A stretch of DNA of 64,000 bases. It comes from Symsagittifera roscoffensis. Taxonomy: Eukaryota; Xenacoelomorpha; Acoela; Convolutidae. The notes below the pieces were generated by a model. It was not told where the DNA came from, did not search any database, and saw only the letters and a list, made by a program, of their open reading frames with translations. This document shows, piece by piece, positions 48,561 through 61,950 of this stretch. The position numbers and the translations under genes were made by a program. The stretch lies in contig NC_087062.1 in NCBI RefSeq assembly GCF_963678635.1, forward strand, positions 33,393,651 through 33,457,650, written 5' to 3'. Numbering within the stretch: the stretch's first letter is position 1; each line of letters opens with the position of its first letter.

Positions 48561-50330
48561 TTAGTCGAAAATCAGTGGTAATTAATATTAAGGTAAAAAA
48601 CTTTAGAGCATGTCGAGGACCCCAGATCCCAGCAATTTTCAAAAGAGCTAAAATGGTGATTAAAAAGCAATGCTTCTAGCCAAAACCGAAGAAAATTTAT
48701 AAGTGTTTCTGAACCAGAACATTGATATGGTATCTGTTCAAGATAGTTTGAAAAAGCAAGCTACTGATTACCAGTTGGTCGTTGAAAAGATAAATTTTGA
48801 AGCTCTGTCGAAATTTTAAATTGAAGTAAAGTTTTTCATGATTTGATCTTTTGTTTTTATCTATAAGCCTTTTTTTCGTGACTCAATACAATTCTACAAT
48901 GCTGATCTCTACATATACTTTGATCTAGAGGCGGTTATCAATCGGAAAATTTGACCCTGGAAACTACTGATATGTTTCAGCAAACAGAATAACAGTTTTT
49001 ACCTTTCATTACATCCTTCTATATACTTTTCAGTCAATTATACAAAGAGCAATCATCATTTGTCTACTAAAAGCCCTATGCTGATGTTACTATCGGACCA
49101 CATTTAAGAAAAGTATTTCATTTTTTTTGCGTGAAATAGTCTTCAGTTCATGCACATGTGCAGTCAAAGTTATCGAAAAATGACAATTTTTCCTAAAATT
49201 ATTGGTTTTGAATTGCTCAAAAGCAATTAATTTCAGTGAAGTTTTCTCAATTTTCCTGAAAAACTGTGATGAGCGTATCAATCCAAAGTTAAAACTCTTG
49301 CATCTAAAAAACTTGATTTGGGTTTCTCATTATTTTTCATTTCAACCAAGAAACAAATTCAAAACAAGTTTTCGCGATTTTGTGTCAGTCAATTTTCCAA
49401 AATTTTAGCTATTCTTCAATTAAAGCTTTCTTATAGAAGTTTCGACCATGTCAGTTTAACAAAATTAACAAAACTTGCTTATTACCAAAAATTGAATTAG
49501 CTATTTCTATTAACTATTTGTCGAATCATTCTTTTTCTTTTAAGCTTCCAATTACATTTCCTGCCATGCTTAATTCTCATTTTTTAATTTACAGTCAAAT
49601 GTTAAAAAGTGCTCACATTTACATTAACGAAACCAAGAAGTGGCAACTCAAAAACTGACATTACCAAGATGACAATTAATAATCATTAACAACTGAGTTA
49701 TTTAGTTTGTCGGCAAAATGGTCGTTGAAAAAGCTAAAACTGAATCATCTGAGCTTTGGGGCGTTTTTTTTTACTTTTTTTTGTATTTTCCTATTTTGAA
49801 AATTGATATTTTTTGCTTGTTTTTCTAGCTGACTCCGATGAAAGCAATTTTTGAAAGCTTAATTTTGTTGTTTATTAAAGCAAGTTATGTTTTTTCGGAA
49901 AACATAACCTAAGGTTTCGTATAAGTTGAAACGTGCGACTTTTTTGCGTTTAATGAGATAGTGCAGCTAAACAAATGGATGCATTCTTGAGAGAACCGTT
50001 TGAAAAAATCTAGCTAAATTAGGGACAGAAAACAAACATTATAAAATTGTTTTGGCGTCAACGGAAGGTCGTCCGCGATAACATTGTTGTGATGCGTCAA
50101 TGACCGTTTATTCAAAATTTCTTCCGCTTCAGTGACGATTAAGATAAAGAGATCTCAAGAAGGGGTGCAAACCCAAGTTTAGAAAGAAAACTTCCCTAAT
50201 CTTCTGAACGGGTCTCTCCCATAAACCACTAAAGTGAGGAGCAGACGGAGGGTTTATTTCCGACTAAATTGATCATGTAAATAGCTTAGTACACTTTATC
50301 AAATGACAGTCGCCCTGAGCGCAACTGCTT
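48561..50330. other. AT-rich sequence in the 6.9-kb unit, no gene recognised
   Basis: Contains short chance-like frames only. A T-rich tract ending TTTTTCTAG near 49,830 resembles a splice acceptor without other support. The stretch 49,500-50,150 has a diverged third copy at 62,800-63,400. Unit 2 counterpart is 55,495-57,264. Confidence 0.4.
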
Positions 50331-52887
50331 TCTTCGCTTCAAAAAAGAATGTCGCGTTGTCGGTGAAAATTCTTTGTGTTGAGCCTCGGAGGGTTATGAA
50401 CCTGAAAACAAACTGTCTTGCAATTATCCGTTTTAAGACTTTCTGTCGTCACCAAATGCATAGCACAGTGTAGTCTATGCCAATAGTTTTGAAATGGGTT
50501 AAAAATTTTCACTTGGATCCTGAAATCGAGTGGCGGCAAGATCCGACATGAAGACACAGAAGAAACAGCAAAGGCGAAATTGTTTCATAAGAAATCAATT
50601 TAAGTTTCGCTGAGGGTGTTTTAGCATTTAGATTGAGGGGATACCTTGCAGTTTCAGTAAGTGGGTAGATTCGAAGACTTCCCAAAGACTTCTGAGTTTT
50701 ATCATCCTTAAGATGCATTTTTTTTCACAGAAAACCTTTGTTGTACAATTATCTCTCTGGTTATAATCGTTTGATGGTTTCTGAGAAAAAATGTTTTTTA
50801 TAGAAATTTCAAAAATTAGAGAGTGTGCATACTTCTTACGTTAGCATGCGTAAGGAAGCTTCTTACGGTACTATGCGTGAGGATGTTTTTTCCCTTTGTT
50901 TCTCAGCAGGCTTATAAATTTTGGAACCATGTTAGTTACTTTGATCAAGTTAAGCCAGTAAGAGAACCGCAAAAAATTCATATGTGGCTTGACTTATTCT
51001 AGTCCTGCCCTGAAGAACGTAATTTCACTAAATGGAGGTTTAACCATTAGAATTCCAGTATCATGAGAGAAATCAGGAGGCTGAAACCTGAGTTGATCGA
51101 CCTCTGAAAGCGGTATTCTTCTTGTGGCTTGATCAACGGTATTACGATTCTCTGATTTATGATTCCATTGTGACTCATTGTCAGAATGAATTGTCTCAGT
51201 TACTATATTGATGCAGAAATCCTTGCGCTTAGGCAAAATCAGAAAAGACCGTCCAGTAAAAAAAAAGAGTTGGGCGCAATGCTTGTTTCACTTAAAACGA
51301 GTTTTCAGAGTCGCGATCTAATTACAGCGGCTCGTAGTTTGAGCTGAGGGATGCTCTTTTGCTTCAAAGGCGCTACTTTGGTTCTTCCCAGAAAAAAACT
51401 CGAATTTTTTGTAGAATCTGTTGTAGTTCGAACACAAGAGCAAGCTGCCATAGCGTTTTGCCATGCGTCGTCAAAAACAGCTGAATGCTGTGTTGTGCGA
51501 GTTCAACCCTCTATGATTTGGAAGTTTTATCAATAATACTTGTCGACATTGCAGCAGCCACTTTTTTGGTACTCCTGTGTTCAAGTCGTATTTGTCATTT
51601 AGAGATCTGAAATTTCCGATCTCCAAAAAACTTTTATCATGATTTTCTTGGTGATTACAAACGGCGCAAATAACCCTAGAGGGTCGAATGTTGTCGCTTT
51701 CAAATTAAATTTTCAACTAATTGAAGTTTCGGCAAATTATCAAGGGCTTTGAGACTAATTGACAAAAGAAGTGACAAAAAATCTATCCTTTTGCAATATA
51801 GTTTTTACATTTGACCTTCTGGCAAAGTCAGCTGATTTGAATGGTTGAACAAAAATTTCCATATAAAACACTGATGGCTGAGCAGAGTTGTATCAGAATA
51901 CTCCTTGTTATTTTAACGCAGCATTTACTACGCGCTCAATTTTGCCGGCCTGTTTTGGTTCACAACCAGGTGTTGTGGTAAATACCAATCAATGTGTGGG
52001 GTTAATTTTTAAAACGAACAGGCATGACACAACTTGTTTTTCAAGGTCTGTAGGAGGCTTTGATCTTGCTGAAGTGCCGTTGAAGTGAAGCTAATTGAGC
52101 TTTCGTTATCTTCAAAGATTTGATATCAAGGTTATTTTCTTCCAAAAACGTTGATATTGTATTTTGTTCAATCGTGTGAGTTACTGTCTTTCAAAGTTTT
52201 CATTTCAGTTTTTTATTCTTCTTTGAAATAGGTACATGAAAGCATTCACTGGAAATTGTTGAGTCTTCAAGTTTGCACAGTTTCTCTACGAGCTTGCTCC
52301 TTGTTGATTTTTCTGTATTCCGAGCATCGATGTTGTCAATTTGATGATGTGGCTTTTTGTCCAAGTAGCTAGAACTAAGCAGAGCGGTTATTGTCCATCC
52401 AAGCAAGTTTCTGATATCAAACGGCCTCCCAATAAGCCTCGCTTTATATCTCTTCCGGCAAAATTTAAGCATCTACTCCCTCATGGGCTCGAACATGATT
52501 GTCTTTAAACTCAGCGTGTTTGATGTGGCTGATATAAGTCAACTTGGAACAATTTTTTGTTCATTTGTTTGACATTCACCGTGTCAAAGTGTGTTTATCT
52601 ACCGACTAAACGTTACGCAATTTTAAAAACACTGATTGATTATATAACACTGCAACACTCAGTTGAATTGCTGTCGAAGAAATTTTTTGCAGTTTAAATT
52701 CTCCAAGATTTCTTAGATCAACTGATTGTTTTGGCTGACTCCACAGTTTTTCTGAGTTGGATTTGCAGATGTTCGAGTACGTGAAACAATTGTATAACAA
52801 TGCAAAACCTTGAAATGTTGTATTGCCAATCATCAGGGTTGATGGCCAATTTTGATACCCAGAAAAAGTCAAGGTCGGAACCATCAT
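50330..52887 (-). pseudogene. Decayed BEL/Pao retrotransposon, copy 1
   Basis: Minus-strand fragments appear in BEL/Pao order. Pre-RT region 52,887-52,200 includes RPFDIRNLLGWTITALL and KLVEKLCKLEDS. RT fragment near 51,620-51,560 has SLNDKYDLNTGVP. The hallmark PLKQKSIPQLKLRAAV lies at about 51,375-51,315. RNase H-type end NTVDQATRRIPLSEVDQL then QPPDF lies at 51,236-50,994. Integrase entry LGSLRIYPLTETARYPLNL lies at about 50,680-50,620. Integrase core pieces CAMHL and LRGSTQRIFTDNATFF lie at 50,470-50,340. Many stops and frameshifts. BEL/Pao elements are restricted to animals. No LTR or complete gag was found. Confidence 0.75.
50832..50885. repeat. Two tandem 27-bp hairpin units
   Basis: Unit 1 has arms CTTCTTACG and CGTAAGGAAG around TTAGCATG. 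Unit 2 (50,859-50,885) is a diverged copy with CTTCTTACG and GTGAGGATG. Repeated at 57,766-57,819. Confidence 0.7.
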
Positions 52888-54285
52888 TGGAATTTGGCCA
52901 TTCGAAATTTTATAGTTCGATTCTTATGTTATCAGATTGTTGAGACTAATTTTTAAATCAATTTCAGTTTTCATTTCATGCAAAAGTGAGTATTTTTTTG
53001 TCAACATTCTTCCTGCTAACACCGTTTTTTGATTTGCAGTCTATCATTTTGTGGTTGTAAAGACAATTACAACACATCGAGTGTTTTTTAACCATGATCA
53101 ATGGCTATCGAGTGGCAAGGATTTAAAATCTGGATAAGGTTCCAAATAATGACAGCCTTGACTGATAGGACAGACAAAACTTATTGATTAAGTGAGTCAA
53201 TTGTGCGGTAGCATGTATCGTGAAAGGGCAATTATTTGTTTTCATTTTGTTGATAAAATATATTCTTCGCAATTGGTGATAGCCCAACCTGCAAATCAAT
53301 ATTTCAAAAGCTTTGGAATTTTTGCTACGCCAATTTGAAAAGTCAACTAATTTAGCTTATTCCAAAACGTGGATTTTACAAAACTCCCCTCTTTTCATCA
53401 GAACAGCAAGAGGAAGTTTACTGCACCCAACTCTCGAAGTAATAAACGAGCTTGCGGAGGAAAGCCAAATATCTCTCAACTAACCAATTCGATAACGGCC
53501 ATTGTAGAATTTGTGTCCTATGTTGAAAAACAAATTTTGCTATAGATTGCAGATTTACAGTATGGGTTAATGTCCAAACCTTCATCATACCAACCTTCAT
53601 TTTTATGGAGGTGCAGTGAATGATTTAGAGAAATTGGTATAACTTTGCTTTATATGACTTATTAGTAGAGATCTGCTCCACAAAGAGAGTCTAAAAAGAT
53701 GCTTGATCGGTGTTGAGTTCCAGGTAGATCTTAATCAACAGAGAAAAATTCGACGTGAAAGGTCAATCGATTTAGTAGACTTCGTCAAAAAGGAGTACCT
53801 CTGATCCTTGCCAGTCATTGCAGAATTGGTTGTTGCCCTTGTTAGATGCAGACCAGCTTGTTATGATTGTTTCTGTAGCAATTGAAAAAACTTTGGAACT
53901 GCCCACTGAGACAAAAGAAGCTATGGGGTTGTTTTCAGCTGGAGCAACTAAGCTACGATTAGAATTAGGGTCTCCGATGCAAGTTTTCTTGTGTTATCCA
54001 AATAATCATTGGTTTCGTCCAAAAACAAGAAGCTATTTTTTGAAAAAACTTTCAAATTCTGTGATCAGAGCAACAAACTCATCGAGGGAAATTACAACGA
54101 AAGTTTCTGGGGAAGATTAATATTGGATGTCAGTTGATTTTCAAGTTCTTCAATTGAACAATATCGACAGTGGAGTTGGTACATAAAATTGTCTATTTTG
54201 GAAGTCATTGCGTTGCCGACCAACAGTTTCAAAATTAATAAAAGGTAGTTATCATGGTACTAAAAAACAAGCACTTTCGCGAAGC
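52888..54285. other. AT-rich sequence in the 6.9-kb unit with two unassigned short frames
   Basis: Would hold the BEL/Pao gag on the minus strand (a 60-codon frame lies at 53,418-53,600), but no gag motif was recognised. A plus-strand 100-codon frame at 53,818-54,120 (copy at 60,766-61,056) has ordinary composition yet no family match and is open on both strands; I do not call it a gene. Confidence 0.4.
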
Positions 54286-54289
54286 AAAC

Positions 54290-55015
54290 AAACAATAAAT
54301 GCTTGAAAATACTGGCGAAGCGACAGGGAAAATGTATTAAACCTACTCTGGGGGAATAAAAATAGTCTGAAGAACAAACAGTAAGTGCTCGAGGCTGCTA
54401 GCAAAGCGAAAAAAAAGGTTAAGCCAACTTTGAAGAGGAATATTTGTCTCTCCGATGAAACGAAGAAAACTAGAGATGACTAGCAAGCGGGAAAAAGCTG
54501 AACAAAACAAACTTTTAAGACGAATTTTTTGTCTGAAAACAAATGAGAAAAAACAGCAGCGACTAACTAGTGGAGAAAAAGCTGGACGGAAATTACTTTC
54601 ATTTCAAGAGGAAGATTTGCTCTCATGAACGAAAGAGGAAAACTTAAAACGACTAGCAATCGAGAATAGAAGCTGGACGGAACAACTTTTAAGAAGATTA
54701 CTTGCTCTAAGGGACAAACGAAGAAAAGCCAGAGACAAATAGCATGCGGGAAAAAAGCTGAACGTAAACAGCAAGGGTGAAAACCTAGAGAAGACTAGCA
54801 ATCGGTGAAAAAAATTGAACAGAGCCAAATTTCAATAGGAATGTCAGCTCTTTTAAGCAAAACAAGAAAAACTAAAAACGACTATCCAACAAGAAAAAAG
54901 CTCAGCGGATACCAACATTCAAGAAGGAGGTTTGCTCTGAAGAAAAATTGAGGAAAACCAGGAACGACTAGCAAGCGAGAAAAAAGCTGGATGAAATCAA
55001 TTTTCAAGAGACAGG
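54290..55015. repeat. Irregular minisatellite, copy 1
   Basis: Seven or eight diverged copies of a motif near GAAAACTAGAGACGACTAGC followed by AAGCGGGAAAAAGCTGGAC, starting at about 54,464, 54,544, 54,645, 54,719, 54,777, 54,864 and 54,950. Between copies a second conserved part reads roughly TTTTAAGAAGA then TTGCTCT. Spacing varies from about 58 to 100 bp. Purine-rich on the plus strand. Confidence 0.75.
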
Positions 55016-57263
55016 TAGCATCGCACCGCTCCTGATGACAGTCCTTATTTCTTATATAAAAATGTTTGCTTGTGCTTAACCCAAAGAAACTCTGCGTTAT
55101 AGCTATGCAATTAAAAGCAGTTGAATCTCAAACTACGAAAAATTTTGGTAGCAAAAATTTTTGTGAAATTTTTTTGGAAACCATTTGAAAAAATCAAATC
55201 ACTTCAAATTTTTATATCACTAATTAAGAACCTTTACCACGCTCAAGGCCAACCGGAAAGATAAAACTGAGTAGATATTCCAGGGATTTAAAATGGAATT
55301 GTAGAAAACACCTGTATTACACGTTTTGGTTACGGATGCTTGACGTTACAGGTCTCAGGTATACTGCACCAAGAATAAACCTAAAACGGCAAAACAGTCA
55401 TTAGAATAATAATTTACGGTAGCAAAGTCGTGAAAGATACCAAAAAGAAATAGGACCCAAAAGACTTTGCCCTGAAAGAAAGGTAAAAAAAAAGTTTAGT
55501 CGAAAATCAGTGATAATTAATATTAAGGTAAAAAACTTTAGAGCATGTCGAGGACCCCAGATCCCAGCAATTTTCAAAAGAGCTAAAATGGTGATTAAAA
55601 AGTAATGCTTCTAGCCAAAACCGAAGAAAATTTATAAGTGTTTCTGAACCAGAACATTGATATGGTATCTGTTCAAGATAGTTTGAAAAAGCAAGCTACT
55701 GGTTACCAGTTGGTCGTTGAAAAGATAAATTTTGAAGCTCTGTCGAAATTTTAAATTGAAGTAAAGTTTTTCATGATTTGATCTTTTGTTTTTATCTATA
55801 AGCCTTTTTTTCGTGACTCAATACAATTCTACAATGCTGATCTCTACATATACTTTGATCTAGAGGCGGTTATCAATCGGAAAATTTGACCCTGGAAACT
55901 ACTGATATGTTTCAGCAAACAGAATAACAGTTTTTACCTTTCATTACATCCTTCTATATACTTTTCAGTCAATTATACAAAGAGCAATCATCATTTGTCT
56001 ACTAAAAGCCCTATGCTGATGTTACTATCGGACCACATTTAAGAAAAGTATTTCATTTTTTTGCGTGAAATAGTCTTCAGTTCATGCACATGTGCAGTCA
56101 AAGTTATCGAAAAATGACAATTTTTCCTAAAATTATTGGTTTTGAATTGCTCAAAAGCAATTAATTTCAGTGAAATTTTCTCAATTTTCCTGAAAAACTG
56201 TGATGAGCGTATCAATCCAAAGTTAAAACTCTTGCATCTAAAAAACTTGATTTGGGTTTCTCATTATTTTTCATTTCAACCAAGAAACAAATTCAAAACA
56301 AGTTTTCGCGATTTTGTGTCAGTCAATTTTCCAAAATTTTAGCTATTCTTCAATTAAAGCTTTCTTATAGAAGTTTCGACCATGACAGTTTAACAAAATT
56401 AACAAAACTTGCTTATTACCAAAAATTGAATTAGCTATTTCTATTAACTATTTGTCGAATCATTCTTTTTCTTTTAAGCTTCCAATTACATTTCCTGCCA
56501 TGCTTAATTCTCATTTTTTAATTTACAGTCAAATGTTAAAAAGTGCTCACATTCACATTAACGAAACCAAGAAGTGGCAGCTCAAAAACTGACATTACCA
56601 AGATGACAATTAATAATCATTAACAACTGAGTTATTTAGTTTGTCGGCAAAATGGTCGTTGAAAAAGCTAAAACTGAATCATCTGAGCTTTGGGGCGTTT
56701 TTTTTTTACTTTTTTTGTGTTTTCCTATTTTGAAAATTGATATTTTTTGCTTGTTTTTCTAGCTGACTCCGATGAAAGCAATTTTTGAAAGCTTAATTTT
56801 GTTGTTTATTAAAGCAAGTTATGTTTTTTCGGAAAACATAACCTAAGGTTTCGTATAAGTTGAAACGTGCGACTTTTTTGCGTTTAATGAGATAGTGCAG
56901 CTAAACAAATGGATGCATTCTTGAGAGAACCGTTTGAAAAAATCTAGCTAAATTAGGGACAGAAAACAAACATTATAAAATTGTTTTGGCGTCAACGGAA
57001 GGTCGTCCGCGATAACATTGTTGTGATGCGTCAATGACCGTTTATTCAAAATTTCTTCCGCTTCAGTGACGATTAAGATAAAGAGATCTCAAGAAGGGGT
57101 GCAAACCCAAGTTTAGAAAGAAAACTTCCCTAATCTTCTGAACGGGTCTCTCCCATAAACCACTAAAGTGAGGAGCAGACGGAGGGTTTATTTCCGACTA
57201 ATTTGATCATGTAAATAGCTTAGTACACTTTATCAAATGACAGTCGCCCTGAGCGCAACTGCT

Positions 57264-59822
57264 TTCTTCGCTTCAAAAAAGAATGTCGCGTTGTCGGTGA
57301 AAATTCTTTGTGTTGAGCCTCGGAGGGTTATGAACCTGACAACAAACTGTCTTGCAATTATCCGTTTTAAGACTTTCTGTCGTCACCAAATGCATAGCAC
57401 AGTGTAGTCTATGCCAATAGTTTTGAAATGGGTTAAAAATTTTCACTTGGATCCTGAAATCGAGTGGCGGCAAGATCCGACATGAAGACACAGAAGAAAC
57501 AGCAAAGGCGAAATTGTTTCATAAGAAATCAATTTAAGTTTCGCTGAGGGTGTTTTAGCATTTAGATTGAGGGGATACCTTGCAGTTTCAGTAAGTGGGT
57601 AGATTCGAAGACTTCCCAAAGACTTCTGAGTTTTATCATCCTTAAGATGCATTTTTTTTCACAGAAAACCTTTGTTGTACAATTATCTCTCTGGTTATAA
57701 TCGTTTGATGGTTTCTGAGAAAAAATGTTTTTTATAGAAATTTCAAAAATTAGAGAGTGTGCATACTTCTTACGTTAGCATGCGTAAGGAAGCTTCTTAC
57801 GGTACTATGCGTGAGGATGTTTTTTCCCTTTGTTTCTCAGCAGGCTTATAAATTTTGGAACCATGTTAGTTACTTTGATCAAGTTAAGCCAGTAAGAGAA
57901 CCGCAAAAAATTCATATGTGGCTTGACTTATTCTAGTCCTGCCCTGAAGAACGTAATTTCACTAAATGGAGGTTTAACCATTAGAATTCCAGTATCATGA
58001 GAGAAATCAGGAGGCTGAAACCTGAGTTGATCGACCTCTGAAAGCGGTATTCTTCTTGTGGCTTGATCAACGGTATTACGGTTCTCTGATTTATGATTCC
58101 ATTGTGACTCATTGTCAGAATGAATTGTCTCAGTTACTATATTGATGCAGAAATCCTTGCGCTTAGGCAAAATCAGAAAAGACCGTCCAGTAAAAAAAAA
58201 AGAGTTGGGCGCAATGCTTGTTTCACTTAAAACGAGTTTTCAGAGTCGCGATCTAATTACAGCGGCTCGTAGTTTGAGCTGAGGGATGCTCTTTTGCTTC
58301 AAAGGCGCTACTTTGGTTCTTCCCAGAAAAAAACTCGAATTTTTTGTAGAATCTGTTGTAGTTCGAACACAAGAGCAAGCTGCCATAGCGTTTTGCCATG
58401 CGTCGTCAAAAACAGCTGAATGCTGTGTTGTGCGAGTTCAACCCTCTATGATTTGGAAGTTTTATCAATAATACTTGTCGACATTGCAGCAGCCACTTTT
58501 TTGGTACTCCTGTGTTCAAGTCGTATTTGTCATTTAGAGATCTGAAATTTCCGATCTCCAAAAAACTTTTATCATGATTTTCTTGGTGATTACAAACGGC
58601 GCAAATAACCCTAGAGGGTCGAATGTTGTCGCTTTCAAATTAAATTTTCAACTAATTGAAGTTTCGGCAAATTATCAAGGGCTTTGAGACTAATTGACAA
58701 AAGAAGTGACAAAAAATCTATCCTTTTGCAATATAGTTTTTACATTTGACCTTCTGGCAAAGTCAGCTGATTTGAATGGTTGAACAAAAATTTCCATATA
58801 AAACACTGATGGCTGAGCAGAGTTGTATCAGAATACTCCTTGTTATTTTAACGCAGCATTTACTACGCGCTCAATTTTGCCGGCCTGTTTTGGTTCACAA
58901 CCAGGTGTTGTGGTAAATACCAATCAATGTGTGGGGTTAATTTTTAAAACGAACAGGCATGACACAACTTGTTTTTCAAGGTCTGTAGGAGGCTTTGATC
59001 TTGCTGAAGTGCCGTTGAAGTGAAGCTAATTGAGCTTTCGTTATCTTCAAAGATTTGATATCAAGGTTATTTTCTTCCAAAAACGTTGATATTGTATTTT
59101 GTTCAATCGTGTGAGTTACTGTCTTTCAAAGTTTTCATTTCAGTTTTTTATTCTTCTTTGAAATAGGTACATGAAAGCATTCACTGGAAATTGTTGAGTC
59201 TTCAAGTTTGCACAGTTTCTCTACGAGCTTGCTCCTTGTTGATTGTTCTGTATTCCGAGCATCGATGTTGTCAATTTGATGATGTGGCTTTTTGTCCAAG
59301 TAGCTAGAACTAAGCAGAGCGGTTATTGTCCATCCAAGCAAGTTTCTGATATCAAACGGCCTCCCAATAAGCCTCGCTTTATATCTCTTCCGGCCAAATT
59401 TAAGCATCTACTCCCTCATGGGCTCGAACATGATTGTCTTTAAACTCAGCGTGTTTGATGTGGCTGATATAAGTCAACTTGGAACAATTTTTTGTTCATT
59501 TGTTTGACATTCACCGTGTCAAAGTGTGTTTATCTACCGACTAAACGTTACGCAATTTTAAAAACACTGATTGATTATATAACACTGCAACACTCAGTTG
59601 AATTGCTGTCGAAGAAATTTTTTGCAGTTTAAATTCTCCAAGATTTCTTAGATCAACTGATTGTTTTGGCTGACTCCACAGTTTTTCTGAGTTGGATTTG
59701 CAGATGTTCGAGTACGTGAAACAATTGTATAACAATGCAAAACCTTGAAATGTTGTATTGCCAATCATCAGGGTTGATGGCCCATTTTGATACCCAGAAA
59801 AAGTCAAGGTCGGAACCATCAT
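57264..59822 (-). pseudogene. Decayed BEL/Pao retrotransposon, copy 2
   Basis: Copy of 50,330-52,887 inside the second 6.9-kb unit. All lesions seen in copy 1 are shared and only a few bases differ, so decay came before the duplication. Confidence 0.75.
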
Positions 59823-61224
59823 TGGAATTTGGCCATTCGAAATTTTATAGTTCGACTCTTATGTTATCAGATTGTTGAGACTAATTTTTAAATCAATTTC
59901 AGTTTTCATTTCATGCAAAAGTGAGTATTTTTTTGTCAACATTCTTCCTGCTAACACCGTTTTTTGATTTGCAGTCTATCATTTTGTGGTTGTAAAGACA
60001 ATTACAACACATCGAGTGTTTTTTAACCATGATCAATGGCTATCGAGTGGCAAGGATTTAAAATCTGGATAAGGTTCCAAATAATGACAGCCTTGACTGA
60101 TAGGACAGACAAAACTTATTGATTAAGTGAGTCAATTGTGCGGTAGCATGTATCGTGAAAGGGCAATTATTTGTTTTCATTTTGTTGATAAAATATATTC
60201 TTCGCAATTGGTGATAGCCCAACCTGCAAATCAATATTTCAAAAGCTTTGGAATTTTTGCTACGCCAATTTGAAAAGTCAACTAATTTAGCTTATTCCAA
60301 AACGTGGATTTTACAAAACTCCCCTCTTTTCATCAGAACAGCAAGAGGAAGTTTACTGCACCCAACTCTCGAAGTAATAAACGAGCTTGCGGAGGAAAGC
60401 CAAATATCTCTCAACTAACCAATTCGATAACGGCCATTGTAGAATTTGTGTCCTATGTTGAAAAACAAATTTTGCTATAGATTGCAGATTTACAGTATGG
60501 GTTAATGTCCAAACCTTCATCATACCAACCTTCATTTTTATGGAGGTGCAGTGAATGATTTAGAGAAATTGGTATAACTTTGCTTTATATGACTTATTAG
60601 TAGAGATCTGCTCCACAAAGAGAGTCTAAAAAGATGCTTGATCGGTGTTGAGTTCCAGGTAGATCTTAATCAACAGAGAAAAATTCGACGTGAAAGGTCA
60701 ATCGATTTAGTAGACTTCGTCAAAAAAGGAGTACCTCTGATCCTTGCCAGTCATTCCAGAATTGGTTGTTGCCCTTGTTAGATGCAGACCAGCTTGTTAT
60801 GATTGTTTCTGTAGCAATTGAAAAAACTTTGGAACTGCCCACTGAGACAAAAGAAGCTATGGGGTTGTTTTCAGCTGGAGCAAACAAGCTACGATTAGAA
60901 TTAGGGTCTCCGATGCAAGTTTTCTTGTGTTATCCAAATAATCATTGGTTTCGTCCAAAAACAAGAAGCTATTTTTTGAAAAAACTTTCAAATTCTGTGA
61001 TCAGAGCAACAAACTCATCGAGGGAAATTACAACGAAAGTTTCTGGGGAAGATTAATATTGGATGTCAGTTGATTTTTAAGTTCTTCAATTGAACAATAT
61101 CGACAGTGGAGTTGGTACATAAAATTGTCTATTTTGGAAGTCATTGCGTTGCCGACCAACAGTTTCAAAATTAATAAAAGGTAGTTATCATGGTACTAAA
61201 AAACAAGCACTTTCGCGAAGCAAA

Positions 61225-61950
61225 CAAACAATAAATGCTTGAAAATACTGGCGAAGCGACAGGGAAAATGTATTAAACCTACTCTGGGGGAATAAAAATA
61301 GTCTGAAGAACAAACAGTAAGTGCTCGAGGCTGCTAGCAAAGCGAAAAAAAAGGTTAAGCCAACTTTGAAGAGGAATATTTGTCTCTCCGATGAAACGAA
61401 GAAAACTAGAGATGACTAGCAAGCGGGAAAAAGCTGGACAAAACAAACTTTTAAGACGAATTTTTTGTCTGAAAACAAATGAGAAAAAATAGCAGCGACT
61501 AACTAGTGGAGAAAAAGCTGGACGGAAATTACTTTCATTTCAAGAGGAAGATTTGCTCTCATGAACAAAAGAGGAAAACTTAAAACGACTAGCAATCGAG
61601 AATAGAAGCTGGACGGAACAACTTTTAAGAAGATTACTTGCTCTAAGGGACAAACGAAGAAAAGCCAGAGACAAATAGCATGCGGGAAAAAAGCTGAACG
61701 TAAACAGCAAGGGAGAAAACCTAGAGAAGACTAGCAATCGGTGAAAAAAATTGAACAGAGCCAAATTTCAATAGGAATGTCAGCTCTTTTAAGCAAAACA
61801 AGAAAAACTAAAAACGACTATCCAACAAGAAAAAAGCTCAGCGGATACCAACATTCAAGAAGGAGGTTTGCTCTGAAGAAAAATTGAGGAAAACCAGGAA
61901 CGACTAGCAAGCGAGAAAAAAGCTGGATGAAATCAACTTTCAAGAGACAG
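61225..61950. repeat. Irregular minisatellite, copy 2
   Basis: Same array inside the second 6.9-kb unit, almost identical to copy 1. Confidence 0.75.

Larger units (their letters stand above)
48307..55240. repeat. 6.9-kb tandem duplication, unit 1
   Basis: Starts CTCAAGGCCAACCGGAAAG. Landmarks are offset 6,934-6,936 bp from unit 2. The two differ by rare substitutions and single-base changes in homopolymers. The unit combines the 3' end of the ancient gypsy pol, unassigned AT-rich DNA, a decayed minus-strand BEL/Pao element and a minisatellite. Confidence 0.97.

Noticed and set aside
51351-51536. Plus-strand frame beginning MLFCFKGATLVLP, also at 58,286
   Set aside because: It is the complement of the BEL/Pao segment coding PLKQKSIPQLKLRAAV on the minus strand.
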